NCBI GenBank assembly: GCA_019456245.1 | Contig: VRUF01000004.1 | Location: forward strand, 21,910-32,996 | Origin: Planctomycetota bacterium | GTDB taxonomy: Bacteria; Planctomycetota; Phycisphaerae; Sedimentisphaerales; Anaerohalosphaeraceae | Direction: 5' to 3' | Length of the DNA: 11,087 nucleotides | In this document: one piece after another, positions 1-6,574 of the stretch | How the letters are laid out: every line of letters starts with the position of its first letter | Numbering within the stretch: the first letter of the stretch is position 1 | Notes under the pieces: generated by a model | Database searches by the model: none | The model's input: the letters and a program-made list of their open reading frames with translations, nothing else | What the model was told of the DNA's origin: nothing | Program-made: the position numbers and the translations under genes

Positions 1-1074
1 ACGTTCACCGATTACAACAGTTTCGATGAAAATAAAAGTACCGATTTTGATGTTCTCATCCTCGACCACGATGGAACGGAAACCCAGGCTCCGACACCAA
101 ATATCTCACGAGAGTTTTCTCGTGCAACAGTTACCATGGGTGTTCCGGGAGGGGACATATCCAGCCGGCTCCGACTTAAGACGGGCTATTTGTGAAACTG
201 CATGTCCGACGCGGCCCATGTTGGGTCGCAGCAACACATAGTTTTCAATAAACCATTTAAGGTCAAGCCTGAAGTTGAAGAATGGAAGATATCTGACAGC
301 TATGAAGGTAGAAGGTTGCCAAACGAGCCGGAAATACCAAAAAAAATGAAAGTCTGGAGAGTTCAAAATTCCGGTAAAACGTACGGCAGCGTCGTCGCCA
401 GAAAATATGGTTTTACCGACTCGCCCGACGCCGAAATTATCGCGGCAGGTTATAACAGCGGAAAGGAATACGGCGCGGTAGGGATCGGACGGCACGGAAA
501 CTTTCTCCAGTGGGGCTATTCTCAACCGCCTTCAAAAATGACCGAAGCGGGCAAAAACCTATATCTCAATTGCATATGCTACATCAAAAAATTCGACGGG
601 AAACTTCCGCTCGTTCGAAGGAAATCAAGTCACCGGGACAATGCTCTCAGGCTGGCTTCTCTGATTAAACAAATAAAAAACAAGAGCTTCTTTTCAGCAA
701 CCTTTTCCCCTGACCTCCAGAAAAAATATAAAAACGATCCCGACGGACTCGTCCGGTACTACATGGACAGCTACGATTTTATCTACAAAGACAAGACCTT
801 TCTTGTCGATACGGAACTAAAAGATCTCGGCATAGACTCAAACCGCAAAATCGAATCCTTACAAAAACTTATTACCTTGCTCGGCAAAAAAGACAAAGCC
901 GAAACCGCCCAAAAACTGCTCAACCGTTACACGCGACAATCCTTCACCGACCAAAACCAGTGGCAAAAGTGGTTCGACAGTAATAAGGGCAGGATATTTT
1001 TCAGCGATGTCGGCGGGTACAAATTTTTCGTAATACCCAAAGGATACATGGATAAACAGGCGACACAACCCTAA
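1..1074 (+). CDS. Hypothetical planctomycete-type protein, 5'-partial; candidate selenoprotein with in-frame TGA
   Basis: The frame is open from base 1 to TAA at 1072-1074 except for one TGA at 193-195 (codon 65 of the visible part), giving at least 357 residues if the TGA is read as selenocysteine. Sequence on both sides reads as one protein: upstream FDVLILDHDGTE, FSRATVTMGVPGG and LKTGYL; then the TGA; then NC, SDAAHVG, FADSPDAE-like FTDSPDAE, AVGIGRHGNFLQWG and ICYIKKFDG. From memory, planctomycete proteins share the GRHGNF..W and Y..(K/R)FDG(Q/K) blocks and carry a Cys-x-Cys near the KTGY block, which would align Sec with Cys (Sec-x-Cys here). No family function is known to me. A separate start at the ATG at 202 is unlikely: it has no Shine-Dalgarno sequence and would discard 64 open codons. 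The gene ends with tandem in-frame stops TAA TGA. The alternatives are a nonsense mutation or a sequencing error. Confidence 0.72.
193..229 (+). promoter_or_regulatory. Candidate bacterial SECIS: UGA plus downstream stem-loop
   Basis: After TGA (193-195), bases 211-218 (GCGGCCCA) pair with 222-229 (TGGGTCGC) in a continuous 8-bp stem (one G-U pair) closed by the loop UGU at 219-221. The loop starts 23 nt after the UGA. Known bacterial SECIS elements lie directly downstream of the UGA inside the coding region, with the apical loop roughly 16-37 nt away, a loop of a few bases and a G among its first two bases; here G is second. The geometry fits, but there is no sequence consensus strong enough to prove SelB binding. 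Confidence 0.6.
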
Positions 1075-1150
1075 TGAAGGAATCCGGACACCGGCTAAAA
1101 TCAGTAAAATCGTGTTGTATATTAGTACGAAGGTTCAGCAACACAAATTA

Positions 1151-1600
1151 TCAGCCGCGAATCTTAACGTCGATATATTGCACGCCCCACTGAAGTGCTT
1201 CTTCGTGCGTATTAAAAAACACGTCAAGCCGATCCCCCTTAATAGCTCCGCCCCTGTCAAGCACCTTGACAATCTCGCCGTTGTTGTAACCGGTGATAAC
1301 CATCTCGGTCCCGAACGCATACCTTCTGTCGGCAGCGGCAAACCTGTCACCCTGAAATATCTTATGCCCCGTAGCCGTTACGCCGTCGGACCATTCGCCG
1401 CAGCATTTCGCACACGGACAATACGCGGTAACACGCATATGCACCGTGTGCCATCTCGGCTCACCGCCCGCATCTTCGGCAAAAACAGGTCCGGCAAAAC
1501 TGCTCAAAAAACAAAAGGCAACCGTACCAAAAATAACACCGATACACGCCTTCGGGTTCACAAAAAACGAACACAAATTTTTAGATTGAACTCTTTCCAT
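1151..1600 (-). CDS. Secreted 3D-domain (double-psi beta-barrel) protein, cell-wall related
   Basis: The protein has 149 residues. Residues 1-41 look like a Sec signal peptide with a long basic n-region, a hydrophobic core around 19-35 (IGVIFGTVAFCFLSSFAG) and a VFA/ED cleavage site. The mature part is a 3D domain: VTAYCPC (57-63) with paired cysteines C61, C63, C66 and C67, then TATG (76-79), the barrel segment with VLDRGGAIKG (113-122) and RLDVFF (124-129), and H132-E-E-A-L-WG near the end. The conserved aspartates of the family are at D115 and at D123/D126. Such domains occur in MltA-like lytic transglycosylases and in YocH/Rpf-like wall proteins, so action on periplasmic peptidoglycan is likely, although the 3D domain alone does not prove an enzyme activity. 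A GGAAGG/GGTGG-rich ribosome site precedes the ATG. It has its own promoter and converges on the candidate selenoprotein gene. Confidence 0.85.
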   Translation of the reverse strand: MERVQSKNLCSFFVNPKACIGVIFGTVAFCFLSSFAGPVFAEDAGGEPRWHTVHMRVTAYCPCAKCCGEWSDGVTATGHKIFQGDRFAAADRRYAFGTEMVITGYNNGEIVKVLDRGGAIKGDRLDVFFNTHEEALQWGVQYIDVKIRG

Positions 1601-1693
1601 CAGTCACCACCTTCCAAAAACATCATATCAAAAAAAACAATCGCAATGATTCAGAAAAGCTTGCTGTAGTTACACAGCCCCCACACGAATATG

Positions 1694-1722
1694 ATTATAC
1701 CACAAATACCCTCAAAACTCAA
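1694..1722 (-). promoter_or_regulatory. Sigma-70-type promoter of the 3D-domain gene
   Basis: On the minus strand, TTGAGT (1722-1717) and a perfect TATAAT (1699-1694) are separated by exactly 17 bp. The predicted start near 1687 gives a leader of about 87 nt before the ATG at 1600. The leader contains a small hairpin (GCTGT/ACAGC around 1660-1680). Confidence 0.7.
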
Positions 1723-1729
1723 GTCAGCA

Positions 1730-1802
1730 GCGGCAATACGCGTAAATGAGTTTTTTTACGATGCTTCAAAAGAAGCAGGGAAGTTTTTATAGGACTTGCC
1801 GC
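1730..1802. repeat. Nested inverted repeat able to form a three-arm structure
   Basis: The outer arms GCGGCAA (1730-1736) and TTGCCGC (1796-1802) are perfectly complementary. They enclose two further perfect hairpins: CGTAAA (1741-1746)/TTTACG (1755-1760) and TGCTTC (1762-1767)/GAAGCA (1772-1777) with an AAAA loop. The whole is 73 nt and abuts the T-tract of the L,D-transpeptidase terminator. Either strand can fold this way. Its function is unknown; it lies between the terminator of one operon and the promoter of the next gene. Confidence 0.5.
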
Positions 1803-1845
1803 AAAAAAGAAAACCACAGCGGACATGATCGTCTGCCGTGGTTTT
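1803..1845 (-). terminator. Intrinsic terminator after the mreB / L,D-transpeptidase genes
   Basis: A 15-bp stem with one mismatch and one wobble pairs 1845-1831 with 1824-1810 across a 6-nt loop (1825-1830). On the minus strand it is followed by C and then TTTTTT (1808-1803). It begins 26 bp after the end of the L,D-transpeptidase gene (1871). This is the clearest intrinsic terminator in the window. Confidence 0.88.
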
Positions 1846-1870
1846 CATACGTGCTCTATTTTAAGATTTA

Positions 1871-2911
1871 CTATTCGACTACTACAACCTGCGAAACACC
1901 CGGCATCAAAAGTTCATAAAGCAATTCGATGTCATCGTTAGCAAGCCGAATACAGCCGCGCGAACTCGCTGTCCCTAGTCCCTCCGGATCCTTCGTACCG
2001 TGAAGAGCAAAACCATCCCTTCCCTGGGCCAAACCGTCCACACCTTCCAGCCCGATCCACCTCGTCCCAAGCGGATAATCGGCATCGCTCGAATGATACA
2101 CCCTCCCGCTTTCAGAATCGGTCCACGTCGGCGAGATCATTTTCCCGTCCGACCGGACACGCCAAGTACCCGTAGGCGTTTCCATCCCGCCTTTGCCGAC
2201 ACCTACCTCAAAACTCCGCACAAAAGTATCCTGCAGATAAAGATCCATCCTAAACCGCAAACGTGATATTCTGCAATGGAACGGTCCGGCGATAACTTTA
2301 ATAGCCCTGCCGGCCCGAAGGCTCCTGGCATCGCTGATATTATTGATCCGCATCAAAATCTCATAAGGCACCTTGAACTTTTTGCTGATAACACTTAACA
2401 GATCACCCGGCTGAACCTCATACTTGCTGCAAAATCTATCTCCTTCAAAAACGATATTGTTAAAAAGCCACTTATCGCTAAGCGTCGAGAGCTGCTCTTT
2501 AACAAGTGCTGCCTGCCCGGTATTCATAGACATCTCCAGCATCGAACCAAGCTTATCACGAGCGCCAATAATCTTAGGCGGTTTCGAATTGATACACGCC
2601 TTAACCTCACCAAGCATCTCGTTAAGATCACCCTTAATTTCCAAAGCCAGTTCCCCGTCACCCTCAACCTCGTCAATAATCTGCGCGCTTGCGTCTGCCG
2701 CAAACTCATCCGGCGAAAGATCGGCGATCTTTTCCGTAAGATTCGCCGCCGAAACCGCAAAATTATGATCGCGGGCATAACTAAAGATCGGCCCATGCTT
2801 AAACGTATAGCTTTTCACGCCGATAAAAACCAGGATCGCCAAAAATAAAATTGACACCTTCTGTTTTCGCTTTCGTCTTTGCCGCTGTCTGTATGAAAGG
2901 TATCGCTTCAT
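1871..2911 (-). CDS. L,D-transpeptidase (YkuD family) with LysM domain
   Basis: The protein has 346 residues. A strongly basic N-terminus (KRYLSYRQRQRRKRKQK) precedes one hydrophobic segment at about 19-33, making a signal anchor. A helical linker follows (about 55-155), then a LysM domain (about 162-207: YEVQPGDLLSVISKKF, NNISDARSLRAGRAIKVI) that binds glycan, then a YkuD catalytic domain (about 213-345). The catalytic signature is intact: H304 in FALHGT and S317-R-G-C320-I-R, with C320 as the nucleophile. The family forms 3-3 (meso-DAP to meso-DAP) cross-links in peptidoglycan or attaches proteins to it, in the periplasm; which of these applies cannot be told. The start is set by AAGGAG about 9 nt before the ATG. 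It lies 37 nt downstream of mreB on the same strand with a strong terminator behind it, so the two are probably one operon and the cross-linking enzyme is made together with the shape-determining filament. Confidence 0.93.
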   Translation of the reverse strand: MKRYLSYRQRQRRKRKQKVSILFLAILVFIGVKSYTFKHGPIFSYARDHNFAVSAANLTEKIADLSPDEFAADASAQIIDEVEGDGELALEIKGDLNEMLGEVKACINSKPPKIIGARDKLGSMLEMSMNTGQAALVKEQLSTLSDKWLFNNIVFEGDRFCSKYEVQPGDLLSVISKKFKVPYEILMRINNISDARSLRAGRAIKVIAGPFHCRISRLRFRMDLYLQDTFVRSFEVGVGKGGMETPTGTWRVRSDGKMISPTWTDSESGRVYHSSDADYPLGTRWIGLEGVDGLAQGRDGFALHGTKDPEGLGTASSRGCIRLANDDIELLYELLMPGVSQVVVVE

Positions 2912-2948
2912 ATTGAAGTCTCCTTACTCATTAAACTCAAATCACCTT

Positions 2949-4031
2949 CTAATCATCCACCGAATCCATCGAATCTTTCCACACATCGATATTCGAAATA
3001 TAGATCCCCGTCCCCTTAGCCACAGACTGCATAGGATCATCGACTCTTATAGTCTTTAGCCCCGTAGCATTTTCGATAATGGTATCCATATGACGCAATA
3101 GCGATCCGCCCCCGCAAATATGAATCCCATTGTCGATCAGGTCCGCAGCCAGTTCCGGTTTAGCTTTCTCAAGTGTCCGGATAACCGACTCAAGTATTTC
3201 CGAAATAGGTTCTTTAAGCGCCTCACGAATTTCTTCGCTTGTCAAAACGACCTTGCGAGGCATACCGGTAACCGTATCGCGTCCGGCAACATCCATAGTC
3301 AATTCCTGTTCAAGTGGTGACGCCGAACCGATTTCGATCTTAACTTTCTCAGCACGAATCTCACCGACAAGCAGATTATAAGTCCGCTTGATATGACTTA
3401 TGATCGCCTTATCCATCGAATCCCCGCCGACCCGCACCGATTCGCACGATGCGATATCCGACAAACTCATTATCGCCACCTCAGTTGTCCCCCCGCCGAT
3501 ATCGATTATCATAGAAGCGGTAGGATCGCCAATCGGAAGTCCCGAACCGATACCGGCGGCCATCGGCTCATCGACAAGATAAACCTTGCGGGCACCGGCA
3601 CGCTCAGCGCTTTCGATAACTGCACGACGCTCAACCTGCGTTATACCGCTCGGCACCGCGATAACAACACGCGGCTTCGTTAGACCGGACTTCGTCATGC
3701 TCTGTGCCTTCTTGATAAAATAACTCAGCATAACTTCCGTCGCCTGAAAATTACTGATCACGCCATTTTCCATCGGACGTATCGCGCTTATAGATGCCGG
3801 AGTCTTACCAAGCATCTCATGCGCAATCATCCCGACAGCCTGACCGTTATCGAGAACAACATTGGTCTTCTTGCAAACCGCCACCACCGATGGTTCGTTA
3901 AGGACGATGCCCTTATTACGCACACTTATCACTGTAGTGCAAGTGCCGAGGTCGACACCGATATCCGTTCCAAGGAATCCGCCGAAGCACCCCGAAACCA
4001 TCCCGATAAGCCGCTTTATTTTCTTAACCAT
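2949..4031 (-). CDS. mreB: Rod shape-determining actin homologue MreB
   Basis: The protein has 360 residues from the chosen ATG at 4031. MreB polymerises on ATP at the inner face of the membrane and guides the cell-wall elongation machinery. Visible actin-fold motifs are phosphate 1 DLGTCTT (27-33; most MreBs have DLGTANT), VPSGITQVERRA with the catalytic Glu near 134, DEPMAAGIGSGLP (154-166), phosphate 2 IDIGGGTTE (176-184) and the adenosine motif GIHICGGGSLL near 305. The N-terminus MVKKIKRLIGMVSGCFGGFLG is a basic, amphipathic stretch suited to membrane binding. The in-frame GTG at 4064 and ATG at 4052 are also possible, but GGAAGG at 4046-4041, 9 nt before 4031, favours the shorter form. 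No mreC, mreD, rodA or pbp2 gene follows; an L,D-transpeptidase does. Confidence 0.95.
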   Translation of the reverse strand: MVKKIKRLIGMVSGCFGGFLGTDIGVDLGTCTTVISVRNKGIVLNEPSVVAVCKKTNVVLDNGQAVGMIAHEMLGKTPASISAIRPMENGVISNFQATEVMLSYFIKKAQSMTKSGLTKPRVVIAVPSGITQVERRAVIESAERAGARKVYLVDEPMAAGIGSGLPIGDPTASMIIDIGGGTTEVAIMSLSDIASCESVRVGGDSMDKAIISHIKRTYNLLVGEIRAEKVKIEIGSASPLEQELTMDVAGRDTVTGMPRKVVLTSEEIREALKEPISEILESVIRTLEKAKPELAADLIDNGIHICGGGSLLRHMDTIIENATGLKTIRVDDPMQSVAKGTGIYISNIDVWKDSMDSVDD

Positions 4032-4040
4032 TTTCCAGTT

Positions 4041-4046
4041 CCTTCC
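4041..4046 (-). promoter_or_regulatory. Ribosome binding site deciding the mreB start
   Basis: GGAAGG on the minus strand lies 9 nt before the ATG at 4031. No comparable site precedes the upstream in-frame GTG at 4064, so the shorter MreB N-terminus is preferred. Confidence 0.6.
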
Positions 4047-4258
4047 AGTCATTTGGGCTAACACCGCATTAGTTTACAAAACCAACCCTATAAGGGTGGG
4101 TCGTACGGGATGTATCGGTTATAAGGATTGCCCTTTAAACGCAAAACAGACCAACGCTGATATTTCTTTGTTAAAGGGGTATTTTGGCGTACTTTTTTTT
4201 TACCATAGTCCGATAAGTAAGATTTGCTCTTCAAATTCCCCGGATACCAGGCCGGTTT

Positions 4259-4795
4259 TTATCGCCAGTTATCGGGATAAAAAATGCGTGCAGGCGTAAT
4301 ATCAAATTTTCTGGATATCACATCTGCCAGCGTTTCGGCACGTTTTACCTGAATATCCGTTGGATAAAGCGAATTGCCTTCGGTAACGATACAAATCCGG
4401 ATCGTCTCCTCGTCGCAGTCAATATCGTTTTCCGCGCAGGACACTTGCTTTTGCCAGTTCACTGTAGCCTGAATTTGACCGTTACCCCCAATAAAACCGT
4501 TCCAAACGACGAAATGGCAATTCCTGTAATCGTAATCGCGATTATTACTTTCCGCCAAAGACTGCCCCCTGCCGTTACCGCCGTAATAATAGATCTCGAT
4601 CCCGCTCCAATCGCTTAACGGCTCACTGACATTGCAACTGAAAAACTTCTCAACAGAGCCAAGCCGCTGATAATCAGACAAACTAAACGCATGCGCCTTA
4701 ACAGGAGCATGATCAAGCGACTTCAAAACAAACAGACCGATAACAATAGAAGCCAGCGCCGCAAGAAAAACATTTGTATTTCGCCTCTGAGGCAT
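4259..4795 (-). CDS. Membrane-anchored amidase_2/PGRP-like protein, probably without zinc
   Basis: The protein has 178 residues from the ATG at 4795. An in-frame TTG at 4849 would add 18 residues, but they weaken the anchor and have no ribosome site. Residues 1-6 are basic and 7-26 are hydrophobic (NVFLAALASIVIGLFVLKSL), giving a signal anchor. The rest resembles the N-acetylmuramoyl-L-alanine amidase (amidase_2/PGRP) fold: W63-SGIEI, NCHFVVWNG (92-100), NGQIQATVNWQKQ (105-117), IRICIVTEGN (132-141), PTDIQVKRAETLADVISRKFDI (145-166). In active enzymes the block after W..I.I reads HHS or HCS, the first zinc His. Here it is IEIYYYG, and the protein stops at YPDNWR before the region that carries the last His and Cys/Asp ligands. 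It is therefore probably a non-catalytic peptidoglycan-binding or recognition domain facing the periplasm. The family call rests on remembered patterns and is moderate. Confidence 0.62.
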   Translation of the reverse strand: MPQRRNTNVFLAALASIVIGLFVLKSLDHAPVKAHAFSLSDYQRLGSVEKFFSCNVSEPLSDWSGIEIYYYGGNGRGQSLAESNNRDYDYRNCHFVVWNGFIGGNGQIQATVNWQKQVSCAENDIDCDEETIRICIVTEGNSLYPTDIQVKRAETLADVISRKFDITPARIFYPDNWR

Positions 4796-5025
4796 CGTAA
4801 TTAAAATCCAATAACGCTGAAAGAAAAAAAACCGATAGCAACATAACAACCGGCTATTATTTTCTCGACATCCTAAGGGCCAAACTTAACCACAGAGCCT
4901 TATAACGTAAGGTGGGCCGTGCTTACGCGGAAACCCATAATACGGAAATAATCTTGCCAAAAACCATCAATAACTGTACATTGGACATGCTTAAAGGAGA
5001 TCGACCAGTTACAGAAAGGGTTGCG

Positions 5026-5631
5026 ATGGATAAAACAGCTTTAACGAAAGAAAAAGCAATTTGGATTGCGATTCGTATTTTGGGCGTCACATTTGCCCTC
5101 AAAGTATTCATATCTGTATTTCGACTCGCCAGCAGCCTGATAACAACCGTGTTTATCGGTGCTCCCCCATACTTACCATCTACTCTGATTATCCAATTAA
5201 TGCTTTTTCAAACCATCTTAACAGACTGCGTCATTATATTTATTACGATATACTTATTATTTTTCGCAAAACGTGTGTACGGCCTTATCGATAAAAGTAC
5301 ACCCGCACAGGACGAAAATACATGCCAATCCACGCTTATCGCAACTATTACCGTAAGAACATTTGGTGTCTGGTTTATTATCAGAGGTATTATAAAACTT
5401 TTCGATTATACCCTGATGGTAATTGACTATAAAATAATGGACAACCGGATTTCAAAAGGCATAGAAGACGGTTCGGTCTCCAGCAATGAAGCTATCGAGA
5501 AAATTTTAAATTTCGGAATACCTAAGGTCACTATAACCCTGATAGTTACCGTCCTTGGATGTGCCATAGCAGCATTTTATTTTCTAAAATACGGCAAACT
5601 AATAATCCGTCTCCTAACCCGCAAGGTTTAG
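5026..5631 (+). CDS. Hypothetical four-helix integral membrane protein
   Basis: I do not recognise this gene. The preferred start, ATG at 5026 with GAAAGGG five nt before it, gives 201 residues; in-frame GTG at 4912 and ATG at 4987 would add 38 or 13 hydrophilic residues. Four hydrophobic segments are visible at about 11-32, 54-80, 104-130 and 167-188, alternating with charged loops. The third loop (about 133-165: DYKIMDNRISKGIEDGSVSSNEAIEKIL) is hydrophilic and helical, and the C-terminus is basic (KYGKLIIRLLTRKV), probably cytoplasmic. It has no catalytic motif, no signal peptide and no transporter signature that I can name. It is divergent from the amidase-like gene and convergent with the metallopeptidase gene (40 bp apart), so it is probably transcribed alone. 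Confidence 0.72.
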   Translation: MDKTALTKEKAIWIAIRILGVTFALKVFISVFRLASSLITTVFIGAPPYLPSTLIIQLMLFQTILTDCVIIFITIYLLFFAKRVYGLIDKSTPAQDENTCQSTLIATITVRTFGVWFIIRGIIKLFDYTLMVIDYKIMDNRISKGIEDGSVSSNEAIEKILNFGIPKVTITLIVTVLGCAIAAFYFLKYGKLIIRLLTRKV

Positions 5632-5671
5632 TATTTTGGTAATTTGAATTTAGAATTTGTTTCGGATTTGT

Positions 5672-6232
5672 TTACAAAAGATGCCCGCGAAGCTCCCGCC
5701 TGATATCCTTTATATCTCCCATGATCTTCTCAACCTTCCGCCAAAAGCGTTTGCCGTGATTTTTGTGTATGGTGTGCACAAGCTCATGCATGATTACATA
5801 GTCCCTCGCCCTCTCGGACAAATGCATCAACCCGGCGTTTAGACTGATATTATCTTTCGCCGAACAACTGCCCCACCTGGTCTTTTGCCGGCGAACCGTA
5901 ACCCTGCCATACTTAAACCCGTGCAGCCTTGCTAATTCACCAACCCGCCCAACAAGAAACTCCTTCGCCGCTGTGATATCGAGCTCGCCAAATTCCTCGA
6001 TCGCCGCCGTACGCTTTTTCTCATACGTTTCCATCTGGGCAACGCTTTTTTTCGCCCACGCAACATGCAGATCAAAAAACCTTCGCGCCGCCTTAAAAGA
6101 AACCCGCTTGGGCACAGCAACCCTAACCCCCCTGCCGGGCCGAACATTAACACTCAAACGTTTCGCCCGCAAACTTCGCTCAAACAAAACATCGCCAACC
6201 CCAGCAAAACTAACAAAAACCCGATCCGCCAA
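5672..6232 (-). CDS. YgjP-like zinc metallopeptidase (DUF45)
   Basis: The protein has 186 residues. The N-terminal half is the DUF45/YgjP domain beta region and linker (SLRAKRLSVNVRPGRGVRVAVP at 20-41, helical 45-95). The signature R119-WGSCS (119-124), N-ISLNAGLMHL (128-138), Y145-VIMHELVHTIHKNHGKRFW (to 164) carries the zincin motif H149-E150-x-x-H153 with H159 as third ligand, as in the WLM/SprT-like group. The family acts in the cytoplasm; its physiological substrates are poorly known. The start codon is TTG at 6232: an in-frame stop lies just upstream, no ATG or GTG is available before the conserved region, and GGAG stands 7 nt before the TTG. The gene is convergent with the membrane protein at 5026-5631 and divergent from the small gene at 6386. 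Confidence 0.88.
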   Translation of the reverse strand: MADRVFVSFAGVGDVLFERSLRAKRLSVNVRPGRGVRVAVPKRVSFKAARRFFDLHVAWAKKSVAQMETYEKKRTAAIEEFGELDITAAKEFLVGRVGELARLHGFKYGRVTVRRQKTRWGSCSAKDNISLNAGLMHLSERARDYVIMHELVHTIHKNHGKRFWRKVEKIMGDIKDIRRELRGHLL

Positions 6233-6385
6233 AACAAAACTCCAAACAAACCTTTACAATACTAAACCCGATACTACAAAAACCCAAATCTAACGCAAAA
6301 AACAATTTTTCCTTTTTTTCTGTAACTTTCTGAGTAAACTTGAGTCTATATATATAAACCTTATTCATAAAAGAAAGGCTCTCAC

Positions 6386-6571
6386 ATGCTTGCTCACATC
6401 AATCCAGGTTCACCACATGCGGTCGGCTGGGGTTCCCTGGCACTGATAAATGCCGGTCTCGCCCAAACAAAAAACCGAAGCCGCCTGAACTGGTTCCTTG
6501 TCTCATTATTACTCGGCCCTATTGCTACATTTATTCTGGTAGTCGCCATGGAGCCATTGCCACCAAAATAA
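6386..6571 (+). CDS. Small membrane protein, 61 residues, unknown function
   Basis: I do not recognise a named family. The ATG has a GAAAGG ribosome site at 6373-6378 (7-nt gap) and lies about 30 bp after an AT-rich promoter-like stretch (TATATATAAA at 6349-6358, without a convincing -35). Two hydrophobic stretches, about 12-27 (AVGWGSLALINAGLAQ) and 36-55 (WFLVSLLLGPIATFILVVAM), flank a basic turn TKNRSRLN, so the turn is probably cytoplasmic. The second half resembles the short (K/R)xRSxxxWFxLSLLxGPxA helices seen in many small bacterial membrane proteins. Its stop is 3 bp from the stop of the convergent DUF218 gene. The good ribosome site and membrane-protein composition argue that it is real despite its size. 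Confidence 0.6.
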   Translation: MLAHINPGSPHAVGWGSLALINAGLAQTKNRSRLNWFLVSLLLGPIATFILVVAMEPLPPK

Positions 6572-6574
6572 ATC

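Noticed and set aside
106..525. Long minus-strand open frame opposite the left-edge gene
   Set aside because: It is antisense to the coherent plus-strand protein, has no recognisable motif and no ribosome site.
202..1074. A complete 290-residue gene starting at ATG 202
   Set aside because: No Shine-Dalgarno sequence. The upstream 64 codons in the same frame are open and protein-like, so the ATG is more likely internal to a gene that reads through the TGA.
1112..1144. Hairpin GTGTTG/CAACAC as a terminator between the convergent genes
   Set aside because: Only 6 bp with a 21-nt loop and no clear T-tract on either strand.
1112..1669. Plus-strand open frame opposite the 3D-domain gene
   Set aside because: Shadow of the minus-strand gene: Arg/Lys/Pro-rich translation with no motif, while the opposite strand has a signal peptide and a 3D domain.
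1730..1802. tRNA gene (73 nt, 7-bp terminal stem)
   Set aside because: The size and acceptor-like stem fit, but on neither strand is there a GTTC-type T-loop, a 5-bp T stem or a proper anticodon arm.
4032..4064. Longer MreB N-terminus from GTG 4064
   Set aside because: No ribosome site there; GGAAGG is well placed for ATG 4031, and the added residues do not resemble MreB N-termini.
4118..4146. mreB promoter with TATAAC as -10
   Set aside because: The -10 is fair but the -35 candidates (TTTTGC at 17 bp or TTGCGT at 15 bp) are poor; not supported enough to list.
4247..4262. CCGG...CCGG followed by TTTTT as a plus-strand terminator
   Set aside because: Only four base pairs of stem, and no plus-strand gene ends nearby.
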